A DNA stretch of 64,000 bases, from contig JAPOXD010000030.1 of the NCBI GenBank assembly GCA_026707285.1, forward strand, positions 1-64,000. The letters are read 5' to 3'. The stretch's first letter is position 1. Each line of letters opens with the position of its first letter. Shown here piece by piece: positions 50,135 through 57,914 of the stretch. The position numbers and the translations under genes were made by a program. This DNA comes from Chloroflexota bacterium (GTDB lineage: Bacteria > Chloroflexota > UBA11872). The notes under the pieces are model-generated. The model saw only the letters and a program-made list of their open reading frames with translations. It did not search any database and had not been told where the DNA came from.

Positions 50135-52522
50135 ATGCGACGCTGGCAACGACGCCTCCTGCAGTTTTGCTCAATGGCTGGGGTCGCGTTCCTGCTACTT
50201 GCCAGTTGCGGCGAAACGACGCGGCCGGCGTCCGATCCCCAAGCGGACGCGGCGGGGCGGCATCGGGCGTTCACGCCCCGTCGAGCGCCCATCGCGGCCT
50301 CACCGACCCCGGCGCAGGTCCCGACCTCAACGGTGCCGTGGGCAATCTTGCCGCGGGATGCCGCGCCGTCGCCCACCGCTGCGCCAGCGACCCAGATCGC
50401 CCAGGTGACCCGGACCGCGCCGGCGGTGACCTCGCCGAGCCCGTCGCCGAATCAAGTGCCGGCCGCCGCCACGCCATCGCCACAGGCGTCCGCCACCACT
50501 ATCGCCGCGCCTGAAGCCACCGGACCATATCGAGCCGAGTTTGTGCAAGTGGGGACTGGCGAAAACCACGCGTGCGCCGTGCGCGTCGACGGTAGCGCCC
50601 GGTGCTGGGGTAACGATGACGCCGGACAATTGGGTCCTCCGAGCGGAGTCACGTTTCGAGAGATTGCGTCGGGCTCGCGCTTTTCCTGTGGCATCACCAC
50701 TGAGGGAACGCTCGCGTGCTGGGGACGGAATGACTTCCTGCAGGCCAATCCTCCCGACGGCCAGTTCACCGAGGTGTCGGCCGGCCGGGACCATGCCTGC
50801 GCCATCGGCCCGGACGGCGCGACGTGCTGGGGACGGGACGTGGACGAGCGGGCGGCCGTCCCACCGGGAGTGGCATTCACCGCGATCGGCGTCGGCGCCG
50901 AACATGGTTGCGGCCTGACGGCAATCGGCGACTTGACCTGCTGGGGAAAGAACGACAACGGACGCGCCGATTCCCGCAAGGGACCATTCCGGGCCCTGGC
51001 CGTTGGAGTCGCGCATACGTGCGTCTTGGGCCCCGACGGCAGGGCCCTCTGCCAGGGCCAAAGCGACAATGGGGGTGGGCTCCCGCCCGCCACCGTGTTT
51101 AACCACCTCAGCGCCGGTTCCGACCGCACGTGCGGCGTACAGGCGACCGGCCAGGTGGAGTGCTGGGACGCCCGGCCAATTGGGGCACCATTAGAAACGT
51201 TCGGTCCCCCCGGCGCCTACACGGGCCTGAGCGTCGGGTGGCACGACGCTTGCGCCATCAATGAAGTCGGGCAGGTCGCCTGCTGGTCGTCCGCTCCGGA
51301 TCCCCTGCCTGAACCCTATAACCGCCTGCTTGTCGTGAACGCGTTTCCCGACATCGAGCTTGACCAGCCCGTCGAACTGATTCCCTGGCCGCATGGCGGC
51401 CTGGCGGTGGCCGATAAACGGGGCTCAATCGCGGTGCTGTCGTCGGAGTTTGGCTTGCGTCCTCTGTTGGACCTCACCGACGTTGTCTACTCGGACGAGT
51501 ACGAGATGGGAATGCTAAGTGCGGCCGTGGACCCGGAATTCGAGCGGTCGCCGTTCCTCTACGTGTACTACACGCTGATGGACAAGGATGACGGCGACCG
51601 ACTGTTCGCCCGACTCTCACGCTTTCCCGTTGTGGACGGCGTCGCCGTGCGCGAGCGGGAGTTGGTCATCCTCGACATTCAGCGCGAAACGCAGGATCAC
51701 GGCCACTGGGGCGGCGCCATCCGCTTCGGACCCGACGGGATGATGTATGTGGGGCTTGGCGACAGCAATTGCCCTGAGTGTGCGCAGGGCCTGGACTCAT
51801 GGCATGGCAAGATCATTCGCATTGATGTACGCGGAGCGTCGACCGAGCAGCTCTATTGGATTCCCGCCGACAACCCGCTGCTCGATACACCGAACGCTCA
51901 ACCGGAGATCTGGGCATATGGTCTGCGGAATCCTTGGCGCATGGCCTTCGATCCGCAGGATGGAAAGCTGTGGGTCGGGGACGTGGGGGGATACTCCGAA
52001 GAAGAGGTGTCAATAGTCACCCCGGGCGCGGACCTTGGTTGGCCGAAATTCGAAGGTTTCACGTGCATTAAGTCTGGCGGCGTCGCCGAAATTGATCCGC
52101 GGTTGGAATCTGCCTACATGTGCCAATTTGACGCAAGTCTCACGATGCCGGTTGTCTCATACGATCACCGACAGGGATGCGCCATTGTCGGTGGCATGGT
52201 GTATCGGGGAGCGTTGATTCCAAGTCTCAATGGCGGGTACCTGTTCGGCGACTACTGCTTGGGAATAGTCTGGGCTCTTGACAGCGACGTGGAACGTGGC
52301 TGGGGGCTGGTCGAGATTGCGGACCTGGACCGACCGCTCAGTTCCTTTGGCATCGACGCCGACGGCGAAGTGTTCATGGTGACGTTTGGCGGCGCACTCG
52401 TACGCCTGATTCAGACCCAGGTGGGGTACGCGGATTCGGTGACGCACAAGGCCCGCGTCACGACACTTGGAACACCGCTCGATTCCAAGACCTCTCCGAG
52501 CCTCGGAGACCGCGGCACGTAG
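50135..52522 (+). CDS. lipoprotein with a seven-repeat RCC1 propeller and a sorbosone/glucose dehydrogenase-like (GSDH) domain, copy 1
   Basis: 795 residues from ATG 50,135 (lipobox LLASC; the frame extends upstream without coding character). After a Pro/Ala/Thr linker come exactly seven RCC1 repeats (about 134-395), each with the paired Cys (HAC...CWG). The C-terminal part (about 396-795) is a PQQ-dependent sorbosone/soluble glucose dehydrogenase-type six-bladed propeller: 'LDQPVELIPWPHGGLAVAD', 'MLSAAVDPEFERSPFLYVYY', 'HGHWGGAIRFGPDGMMYVGLGD', 'PEIWAYGLRNPWRMAFDPQDG'. The catalytic-type His (in QDHGHWGG) is present. The enzyme may oxidise sugars at the cell surface if PQQ is available. Tandem paralogue follows. 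Confidence 0.9.
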   Translation: MRRWQRRLLQFCSMAGVAFLLLASCGETTRPASDPQADAAGRHRAFTPRRAPIAASPTPAQVPTSTVPWAILPRDAAPSPTAAPATQIAQVTRTAPAVTSPSPSPNQVPAAATPSPQASATTIAAPEATGPYRAEFVQVGTGENHACAVRVDGSARCWGNDDAGQLGPPSGVTFREIASGSRFSCGITTEGTLACWGRNDFLQANPPDGQFTEVSAGRDHACAIGPDGATCWGRDVDERAAVPPGVAFTAIGVGAEHGCGLTAIGDLTCWGKNDNGRADSRKGPFRALAVGVAHTCVLGPDGRALCQGQSDNGGGLPPATVFNHLSAGSDRTCGVQATGQVECWDARPIGAPLETFGPPGAYTGLSVGWHDACAINEVGQVACWSSAPDPLPEPYNRLLVVNAFPDIELDQPVELIPWPHGGLAVADKRGSIAVLSSEFGLRPLLDLTDVVYSDEYEMGMLSAAVDPEFERSPFLYVYYTLMDKDDGDRLFARLSRFPVVDGVAVRERELVILDIQRETQDHGHWGGAIRFGPDGMMYVGLGDSNCPECAQGLDSWHGKIIRIDVRGASTEQLYWIPADNPLLDTPNAQPEIWAYGLRNPWRMAFDPQDGKLWVGDVGGYSEEEVSIVTPGADLGWPKFEGFTCIKSGGVAEIDPRLESAYMCQFDASLTMPVVSYDHRQGCAIVGGMVYRGALIPSLNGGYLFGDYCLGIVWALDSDVERGWGLVEIADLDRPLSSFGIDADGEVFMVTFGGALVRLIQTQVGYADSVTHKARVTTLGTPLDSKTSPSLGDRGT
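51008..51856 (+). repeat. 849-bp identical tract, copy 1 (gene-conversion block)
   Basis: Reading line by line I find no difference between 51,008-51,856 and 53,514-54,362 (offset 2506). The first flanking mismatches are 51,007/53,513 (A/G) and 51,857/54,363 (T/C). Outside the tract identity drops quickly, so the block is younger than the duplication. Confidence 0.85.
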
Positions 52523-52682
52523 GCGGGCGTTGGTGGTGCACGACGCCGTGGTCAGAGCCCGCAGCCATGGCGCCGGAGAACTCTGTCACCGGTCCGAGCC
52601 GGTACCCTATGCACGCCATTGGGCCGGGGTACATTCTGCCGACTGCCGGGGGGGCTTGGTGTCTGAGAGGGTTGCCGGGACG

Positions 52683-55028
52683 ATGCGGCGCTGGCAACGA
52701 CGCCTCCTGCAGTCCTGCGCAATGGCTGGGGTGGCGTTCCTGTTTCTAGGCGGCTGCGGTGATACCCTGCCGTCCCCTCCCGATCCCCGAGAGGATACGG
52801 CGGTTCGGCAACGGGCGTTCACGCCCCGAAGAGCGCCGACCGTGGTATCGCCGAGCGTGCCATGGGCGATTACGAATCCGCCGACCACGCCCTCGCCCAC
52901 CGCGGCACCGACGCCGACGGTGACATCGCCGAGCCCAGCGCCGGATCCGGCGCCGACCTCCGCCGCGACGCCAGCTTCACAGGCGACACCGGCGACACCG
53001 ACCCACGCCGCTGAACCCGAGGACACGAAGCCAAATCAGTCCGCGTTTGTGCAGGTCGGGACCGGCGAGAATCACGCGTGCGGCGTGCGCAGCGACGGCA
53101 GTGCGCAGTGCTGGGGCGACAATGACGATGGGCAGTTGGACCTTCCGAGTGGAGTCAAGTTTCGGCAGATCGCCTCCGGCTGGCGCTTCTCCTGCGGCAC
53201 TACGATGGAAGGAACGCTCGCGTGCTGGGGCCGGAACGAGCACCAGCAGGCCAATCCCCCGGACGGCCAGTTCACCGAGGTGGCGGCCGGCTGGGACCAT
53301 GCCTGCGCCGTTGGCCCGGACGGCGCGACGTGCTGGGGATGGGCGGCCGATGACCGCACGGCCGTCCCGCCCGGGGTGGCGTTCACCGCCATCGGCGCGG
53401 GCGCGGAGCACAGTTGCGGCCTGACGGCGGACGGCGACTTGAGCTGCTGGGGCAAGAACGAAAACGGACGCGCCGATTCCCGCAAGGGACCATTCCGGGC
53501 CCTGGCCGTTGGGGTCGCGCATACGTGCGTCTTGGGCCCCGACGGCAGGGCCCTCTGCCAGGGCCAAAGCGACAATGGGGGTGGGCTCCCGCCCGCCACC
53601 GTGTTTAACCACCTCAGCGCCGGTTCCGACCGCACGTGCGGCGTACAGGCGACCGGCCAGGTGGAGTGCTGGGACGCCCGGCCAATTGGGGCACCATTAG
53701 AAACGTTCGGTCCCCCCGGCGCCTACACGGGCCTGAGCGTCGGGTGGCACGACGCTTGCGCCATCAATGAAGTCGGGCAGGTCGCCTGCTGGTCGTCCGC
53801 TCCGGATCCCCTGCCTGAACCCTATAACCGCCTGCTTGTCGTGAACGCGTTTCCCGACATCGAGCTTGACCAGCCCGTCGAACTGATTCCCTGGCCGCAT
53901 GGCGGCCTGGCGGTGGCCGATAAACGGGGCTCAATCGCGGTGCTGTCGTCGGAGTTTGGCTTGCGTCCTCTGTTGGACCTCACCGACGTTGTCTACTCGG
54001 ACGAGTACGAGATGGGAATGCTAAGTGCGGCCGTGGACCCGGAATTCGAGCGGTCGCCGTTCCTCTACGTGTACTACACGCTGATGGACAAGGATGACGG
54101 CGACCGACTGTTCGCCCGACTCTCACGCTTTCCCGTTGTGGACGGCGTCGCCGTGCGCGAGCGGGAGTTGGTCATCCTCGACATTCAGCGCGAAACGCAG
54201 GATCACGGCCACTGGGGCGGCGCCATCCGCTTCGGACCCGACGGGATGATGTATGTGGGGCTTGGCGACAGCAATTGCCCTGAGTGTGCGCAGGGCCTGG
54301 ACTCATGGCATGGCAAGATCATTCGCATTGATGTACGCGGAGCGTCGACCGAGCAGCTCTATCGGATTCCCGCCGACAACCCGCTGCTCGACACACCGAA
54401 CGCACGACCGGAGATTTGGGCCTACGGCCTCAGAAATCCCTGGCGCATGGCCTTTGATCCGCAGGATGGAACACTTTGGGTTGGGGACGTCGGATTCGAG
54501 GACGAAGAAGAAGTGTCGCTTGTCACCCCGGGCGCGAATCTCGGCTGGCCGTTCTTCGAGGGTTTTCGCTGCCGTCCGTCCGGCGGCATTGGCGATATTG
54601 ATCCTAGGTTGGCAACTGTATTCACGTGCGGCTATCACTCAAATGTCACGATGCCAGTTGTTTCTTACGGTCACAGGGTTGGATGTGCAATTGTCGGCGG
54701 TCTGGTGTATCGGGGAGCTTCGATTCCGAGTCTCAACGGTATCTACCTATTCGGCGACTACTGTTCTGGACAAGTCTGGGCTCTCGATAGGAATGCGGAG
54801 CCTACCCGGGGCCCAATCGAGGTCGTGAACCTGGACCGACCACTCAGTTCCTTTGGCATCGACGCCGGCGGGGAAGTATTCATGGTGACGTTTGGCGGCG
54901 CACTCGTACGCCTGATCCAGACCCAGTTGGCGTACGTGGATTCGGTGACGTACAAGGCACGCGTCACGACCCTTGGAGGGCCGCTTGACCCCAAGGTTTC
55001 GCCGAGCTTCGGCGATCGCGGATACTAG
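52683..55028 (+). CDS. lipoprotein with a seven-repeat RCC1 propeller and GSDH domain, copy 2
   Basis: 781 residues from ATG 52,683, lipobox LGGC. Same architecture as the preceding gene: linker, seven RCC1 repeats, GSDH-type propeller. Residues corresponding to 53,514-54,362 are identical at DNA level to copy 1; the linker, the first repeats and the last 200 residues have diverged (for example 'GFEDEEEVSLVTPGANLGW' against 'GGYSEEEVSIVTPGADLGW'). The upstream leader regions of the two genes are also alike, including 'GAGAGGGT..CCGGGACGATGCG.CGCTGGC', so the unit duplicated with its promoter region. The 160-base gap to copy 1 gives room for a separate promoter. Confidence 0.9.
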   Translation: MRRWQRRLLQSCAMAGVAFLFLGGCGDTLPSPPDPREDTAVRQRAFTPRRAPTVVSPSVPWAITNPPTTPSPTAAPTPTVTSPSPAPDPAPTSAATPASQATPATPTHAAEPEDTKPNQSAFVQVGTGENHACGVRSDGSAQCWGDNDDGQLDLPSGVKFRQIASGWRFSCGTTMEGTLACWGRNEHQQANPPDGQFTEVAAGWDHACAVGPDGATCWGWAADDRTAVPPGVAFTAIGAGAEHSCGLTADGDLSCWGKNENGRADSRKGPFRALAVGVAHTCVLGPDGRALCQGQSDNGGGLPPATVFNHLSAGSDRTCGVQATGQVECWDARPIGAPLETFGPPGAYTGLSVGWHDACAINEVGQVACWSSAPDPLPEPYNRLLVVNAFPDIELDQPVELIPWPHGGLAVADKRGSIAVLSSEFGLRPLLDLTDVVYSDEYEMGMLSAAVDPEFERSPFLYVYYTLMDKDDGDRLFARLSRFPVVDGVAVRERELVILDIQRETQDHGHWGGAIRFGPDGMMYVGLGDSNCPECAQGLDSWHGKIIRIDVRGASTEQLYRIPADNPLLDTPNARPEIWAYGLRNPWRMAFDPQDGTLWVGDVGFEDEEEVSLVTPGANLGWPFFEGFRCRPSGGIGDIDPRLATVFTCGYHSNVTMPVVSYGHRVGCAIVGGLVYRGASIPSLNGIYLFGDYCSGQVWALDRNAEPTRGPIEVVNLDRPLSSFGIDAGGEVFMVTFGGALVRLIQTQLAYVDSVTYKARVTTLGGPLDPKVSPSFGDRGY
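53514..54362 (+). repeat. 849-bp identical tract, copy 2 (gene-conversion block)
   Basis: Partner of 51,008-51,856. It covers the last RCC1 repeats and the first half of the GSDH domain. Confidence 0.85.
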
Positions 55029-55087
55029 GCGCCGGTCCGACGCTCGGGACGCCGCGGTGGGCGCCCGCCACCACGGCGCGGGAAAAC

Positions 55088-56656
55088 TCACGCGCCGGTA
55101 CCGGCCAGAATGGACTGACGCGGCAGGGCAACGTCGCCGAGAACCTTCACCCGCACGCGACGCGAGTTGCCGGGCAGATAGGCCAGCGGCAGGTCCTCGA
55201 CCTCCACGACCTCCAGCGTGTCGGCATCGGCGCCCGCCGCAACGGCGTCCGTTCGGGCGGCCGTGGTCGCCGCGGCGATGGCCTCGTCGCGCGGCACCTC
55301 GCGGAAGATCCGGTCGGATTCGCCGCTGACCTGGGCCATTGCGGCCCCCACCGCGTTGGCAACGGCGGCGTGCGGCACTCGGACGGTATCGCCCGCGCCC
55401 GCCAGGCCGTCCGGCACCAGGAACGCCGCGCCGCCGACGGCAATCACCGGCCGCGGCTCCGCGTCGGGCTTCAGGCGATCGATGGCGTCCTCGAGCGTGG
55501 CGCGAACCATCGCCATCGCGTCGCTGACCAAACCGTCCGGCAGGTGGGCCACGCGACGCGGATCGCCCAGCAATGGGGCTCCGGCGGCAACCGCCACATC
55601 GGTGACTGTGGTGACGTCCCCGCCGAACACGCGGCCAAGCTCGGTCAGCCGAAAGCCCACGCTCTCCGGTCCGATGGCCAGTGGCGCTGCCGTAACCCTC
55701 GACCCGCCGCCGAGCGGCAGCGACAGCAGGTCCGGCATCTGGAACAGCGTGCGCACGCCGCCGATCTCGACCACCCGATTGGCTTGGCGGGGCAAACCCT
55801 GCCGGAGATAGCCGATGTCGGTCGTCGTGCCGCCCACGTCGACGACGAGCGCGTTGGCCATGCCCGACAGGAATGCCGCGCCCCGCATGCTGTTGGTGGG
55901 CCCGCAGGCCACGCTAAGGATTGGCAGCTCCGCCGCCTGCTCCATTCGTGCGATGGTCCCGTCGTTCTGGGTCAGATAGACCGGCGCGTCGATCCCGACC
56001 TTCCGGAGACCTTCGGCAAACGCGGCGGTCTTCGTGCGTGCCAGGTCGACCAGGCTGGCGTTGAGGATGGTCACGTTTTCGCGCGGCAGCAAGCCGATGC
56101 GTCCCAGACGATGCGACAGCGTGATGCCGGCCTCGGGATACACGCGGCGCACGATCTGGCCCGCGTGCTCTTCCAGCGTCGCGTCGAGCGGCGAGAAGAC
56201 GGACGTGATCGCCACGGATCGGATTCCGGCGTTGCGAATCTCGCGGGCCGCGGACTCCACCGCGGCTGCGTCGAACGGCACGATAGGGCGCCCGTCGTAT
56301 TCGTGGCCGCCCCGCACCATGAAGTGCCGCGCGCGGACGGCCTCGGCAAGGTCGGACGGCCAATCGGTAAACGGCTCCAAGAAGGCGGTCGCTGGCATCC
56401 CGATGCGTATCGCCGCCGTCGGCGTCAGCCCGCGCCGCTCCACGATGGCGTTGGTGAAGTGCGTCGTGCCCAGCATGACGGCGTCGATGCGTTGCGCGTC
56501 CGGCCCAGCCTTCGCGACTAGCGTTTCGAGGGCCGCCGATATGCCCGAGCTGACATCGGCCGTGGTCGTCGTCTTGACATAATGACGTACTTCGCGCTCA
56601 TGCAGCAGCACGGCGTCGGTACTGGTCCCGCCGACGTCGATCCCGATGACCTTCAC
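55088..56656 (-). CDS. hydantoinase/oxoprolinase family protein (HyuA-like)
   Basis: 522 residues, shorter than full hydantoinase A (about 680), as in the DUF917-linked group. 'IGIDVGGTSTDAVLLH' at 4-19 and 'ALVVDVGGTTTDIGYL' at about 275 are the two phosphate-binding motifs of the ASKHA fold; 'LGTTHFTNAIVER' and 'LPLGGGSRVT' are family blocks. It should use ATP to open or activate a cyclic amide such as a hydantoin or oxoproline-like ring. Only four bases separate it from the upstream DUF917 gene, so they form an operon and probably one pathway. Confidence 0.9.
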   Translation of the reverse strand: MKVIGIDVGGTSTDAVLLHEREVRHYVKTTTTADVSSGISAALETLVAKAGPDAQRIDAVMLGTTHFTNAIVERRGLTPTAAIRIGMPATAFLEPFTDWPSDLAEAVRARHFMVRGGHEYDGRPIVPFDAAAVESAAREIRNAGIRSVAITSVFSPLDATLEEHAGQIVRRVYPEAGITLSHRLGRIGLLPRENVTILNASLVDLARTKTAAFAEGLRKVGIDAPVYLTQNDGTIARMEQAAELPILSVACGPTNSMRGAAFLSGMANALVVDVGGTTTDIGYLRQGLPRQANRVVEIGGVRTLFQMPDLLSLPLGGGSRVTAAPLAIGPESVGFRLTELGRVFGGDVTTVTDVAVAAGAPLLGDPRRVAHLPDGLVSDAMAMVRATLEDAIDRLKPDAEPRPVIAVGGAAFLVPDGLAGAGDTVRVPHAAVANAVGAAMAQVSGESDRIFREVPRDEAIAAATTAARTDAVAAGADADTLEVVEVEDLPLAYLPGNSRRVRVKVLGDVALPRQSILAGTGA

Positions 56657-56660
56657 CGGA

Positions 56661-57779
56661 TCACCGCGTGAAGAGCGGGTGGAAGTCGAGGTCGTGGCCG
56701 AACGCCCGCGGTCCCGTGAGCTCGAGCCCGCGCTCGCTCAGCAGCATCTCCGGCGCGGGCAACGCGATCACCGCCACCCGCTGTCCGAAGCGGACCACTT
56801 CCGTGCCGATGGCCTCGCCGGAATCCTGATCCAGCACGCAGATCAGGTCCGGCGTGGTGGCGCACGGTTCGTCGTCGCGCCAGGCGACGGTGAACTCGTT
56901 TTGGAACGCAATGCGCATGGTTGAGCCGGCATATGAGTCAAGGCCCGCAACGTCGAGCCGCCCGCGCAGGTAGCCGCCGGTGGTCTGGCGCTCCACGTCC
57001 GTGACCTTGCCGCGCAGCAGCTCGGCGCCGCGCTCTTGTTCCAACAATGCGGCGACCGCATCGCAATGCTCGGCTTGGGCGCGCCGGACGGTCCGGCCGA
57101 TCCGCAGGGCCTTGCCGACCGTGTAGAGATGCGAGCCGGTCTTGACCTCATGACCGGTCCGCGGCGGGTTGCAGGTCGCGGCCACGGCGCCCAACTCGGT
57201 GCATGCGCGGCGGCGCAGACGCTCCAGCCATTTCCAGTCCGCCGCCTCCGAGATGATCACGGTGTTGGGACGGATGTCGGCCATCACCAGCGGATGGCAG
57301 GTGAAGTTCTTGACCGCGAAGCTCGTCATTTGCGCCTCGGGGAAGGCGCGGCCCATGGCGTCGGCGTCCACGACCGGCAATCCGAGCATCGCCGCCGCCA
57401 GCAGCGGTTGAAACGCGTTCCCGCCGCCGATCTCCCAGGGCATCACGGCCGTAAATCGGATGCCGGCGTAGGTCTCCATCTCCCGGATCGCGCGGGTCAC
57501 TGTTGCCGGATCGGTCAGCCGCTCTTCCGCGGGCAGCGGCGATCCCATCTGATTGACCGCGGCGACATAGGCGTCGTCCGGCAGGTCCTGGGGGTCGATG
57601 ACGTCGACCATGCGACCCTGCGCGTAGAGCTTCTTGAGACAGAGGTAGCCGTAGTAGGGGTCGCCGCCGCCGCCGGTGCCGAGAATCCAGGCGCCAACGC
57701 GCAGGTCGTCGATGCCGGCCTCGGTCAGGGTCGTCCGCTCGACGCCCTCGAGGTCATGGGGAACCGGGCCACCGCTCAC
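56661..57779 (-). CDS. DUF917 family protein
   Basis: 372 residues from GTG 57,779. Marked by 'WILGTGGGGDPYYGYLCLK' (about 31-49), 'MPWEIGGGNAFQPLL', 'DADAMGRAFPEAQMTSFA' and 'DLICVLDQDSGEAIGTE', all characteristic of DUF917. Some members act with hydantoinase-like partners on thiohydantoins, which fits the gene pair here. Possible two-part ring-opening enzyme or metabolic repair system; function inferred from context. Confidence 0.88.
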   Translation of the reverse strand: MSGGPVPHDLEGVERTTLTEAGIDDLRVGAWILGTGGGGDPYYGYLCLKKLYAQGRMVDVIDPQDLPDDAYVAAVNQMGSPLPAEERLTDPATVTRAIREMETYAGIRFTAVMPWEIGGGNAFQPLLAAAMLGLPVVDADAMGRAFPEAQMTSFAVKNFTCHPLVMADIRPNTVIISEAADWKWLERLRRRACTELGAVAATCNPPRTGHEVKTGSHLYTVGKALRIGRTVRRAQAEHCDAVAALLEQERGAELLRGKVTDVERQTTGGYLRGRLDVAGLDSYAGSTMRIAFQNEFTVAWRDDEPCATTPDLICVLDQDSGEAIGTEVVRFGQRVAVIALPAPEMLLSERGLELTGPRAFGHDLDFHPLFTR

Positions 57780-57914
57780 AATGCAGTGGATCGTACTTCG
57801 GACGCCCGCTCATGACCCGGGCGCGGGTTCCCCAACCGGCCTTTCAGCCGAGGCCGCAGGTCGGCTCATCAGAAGTGGCTGAACGTGCTGGGCCACATGG
57901 CTGGTTACGGCGCG

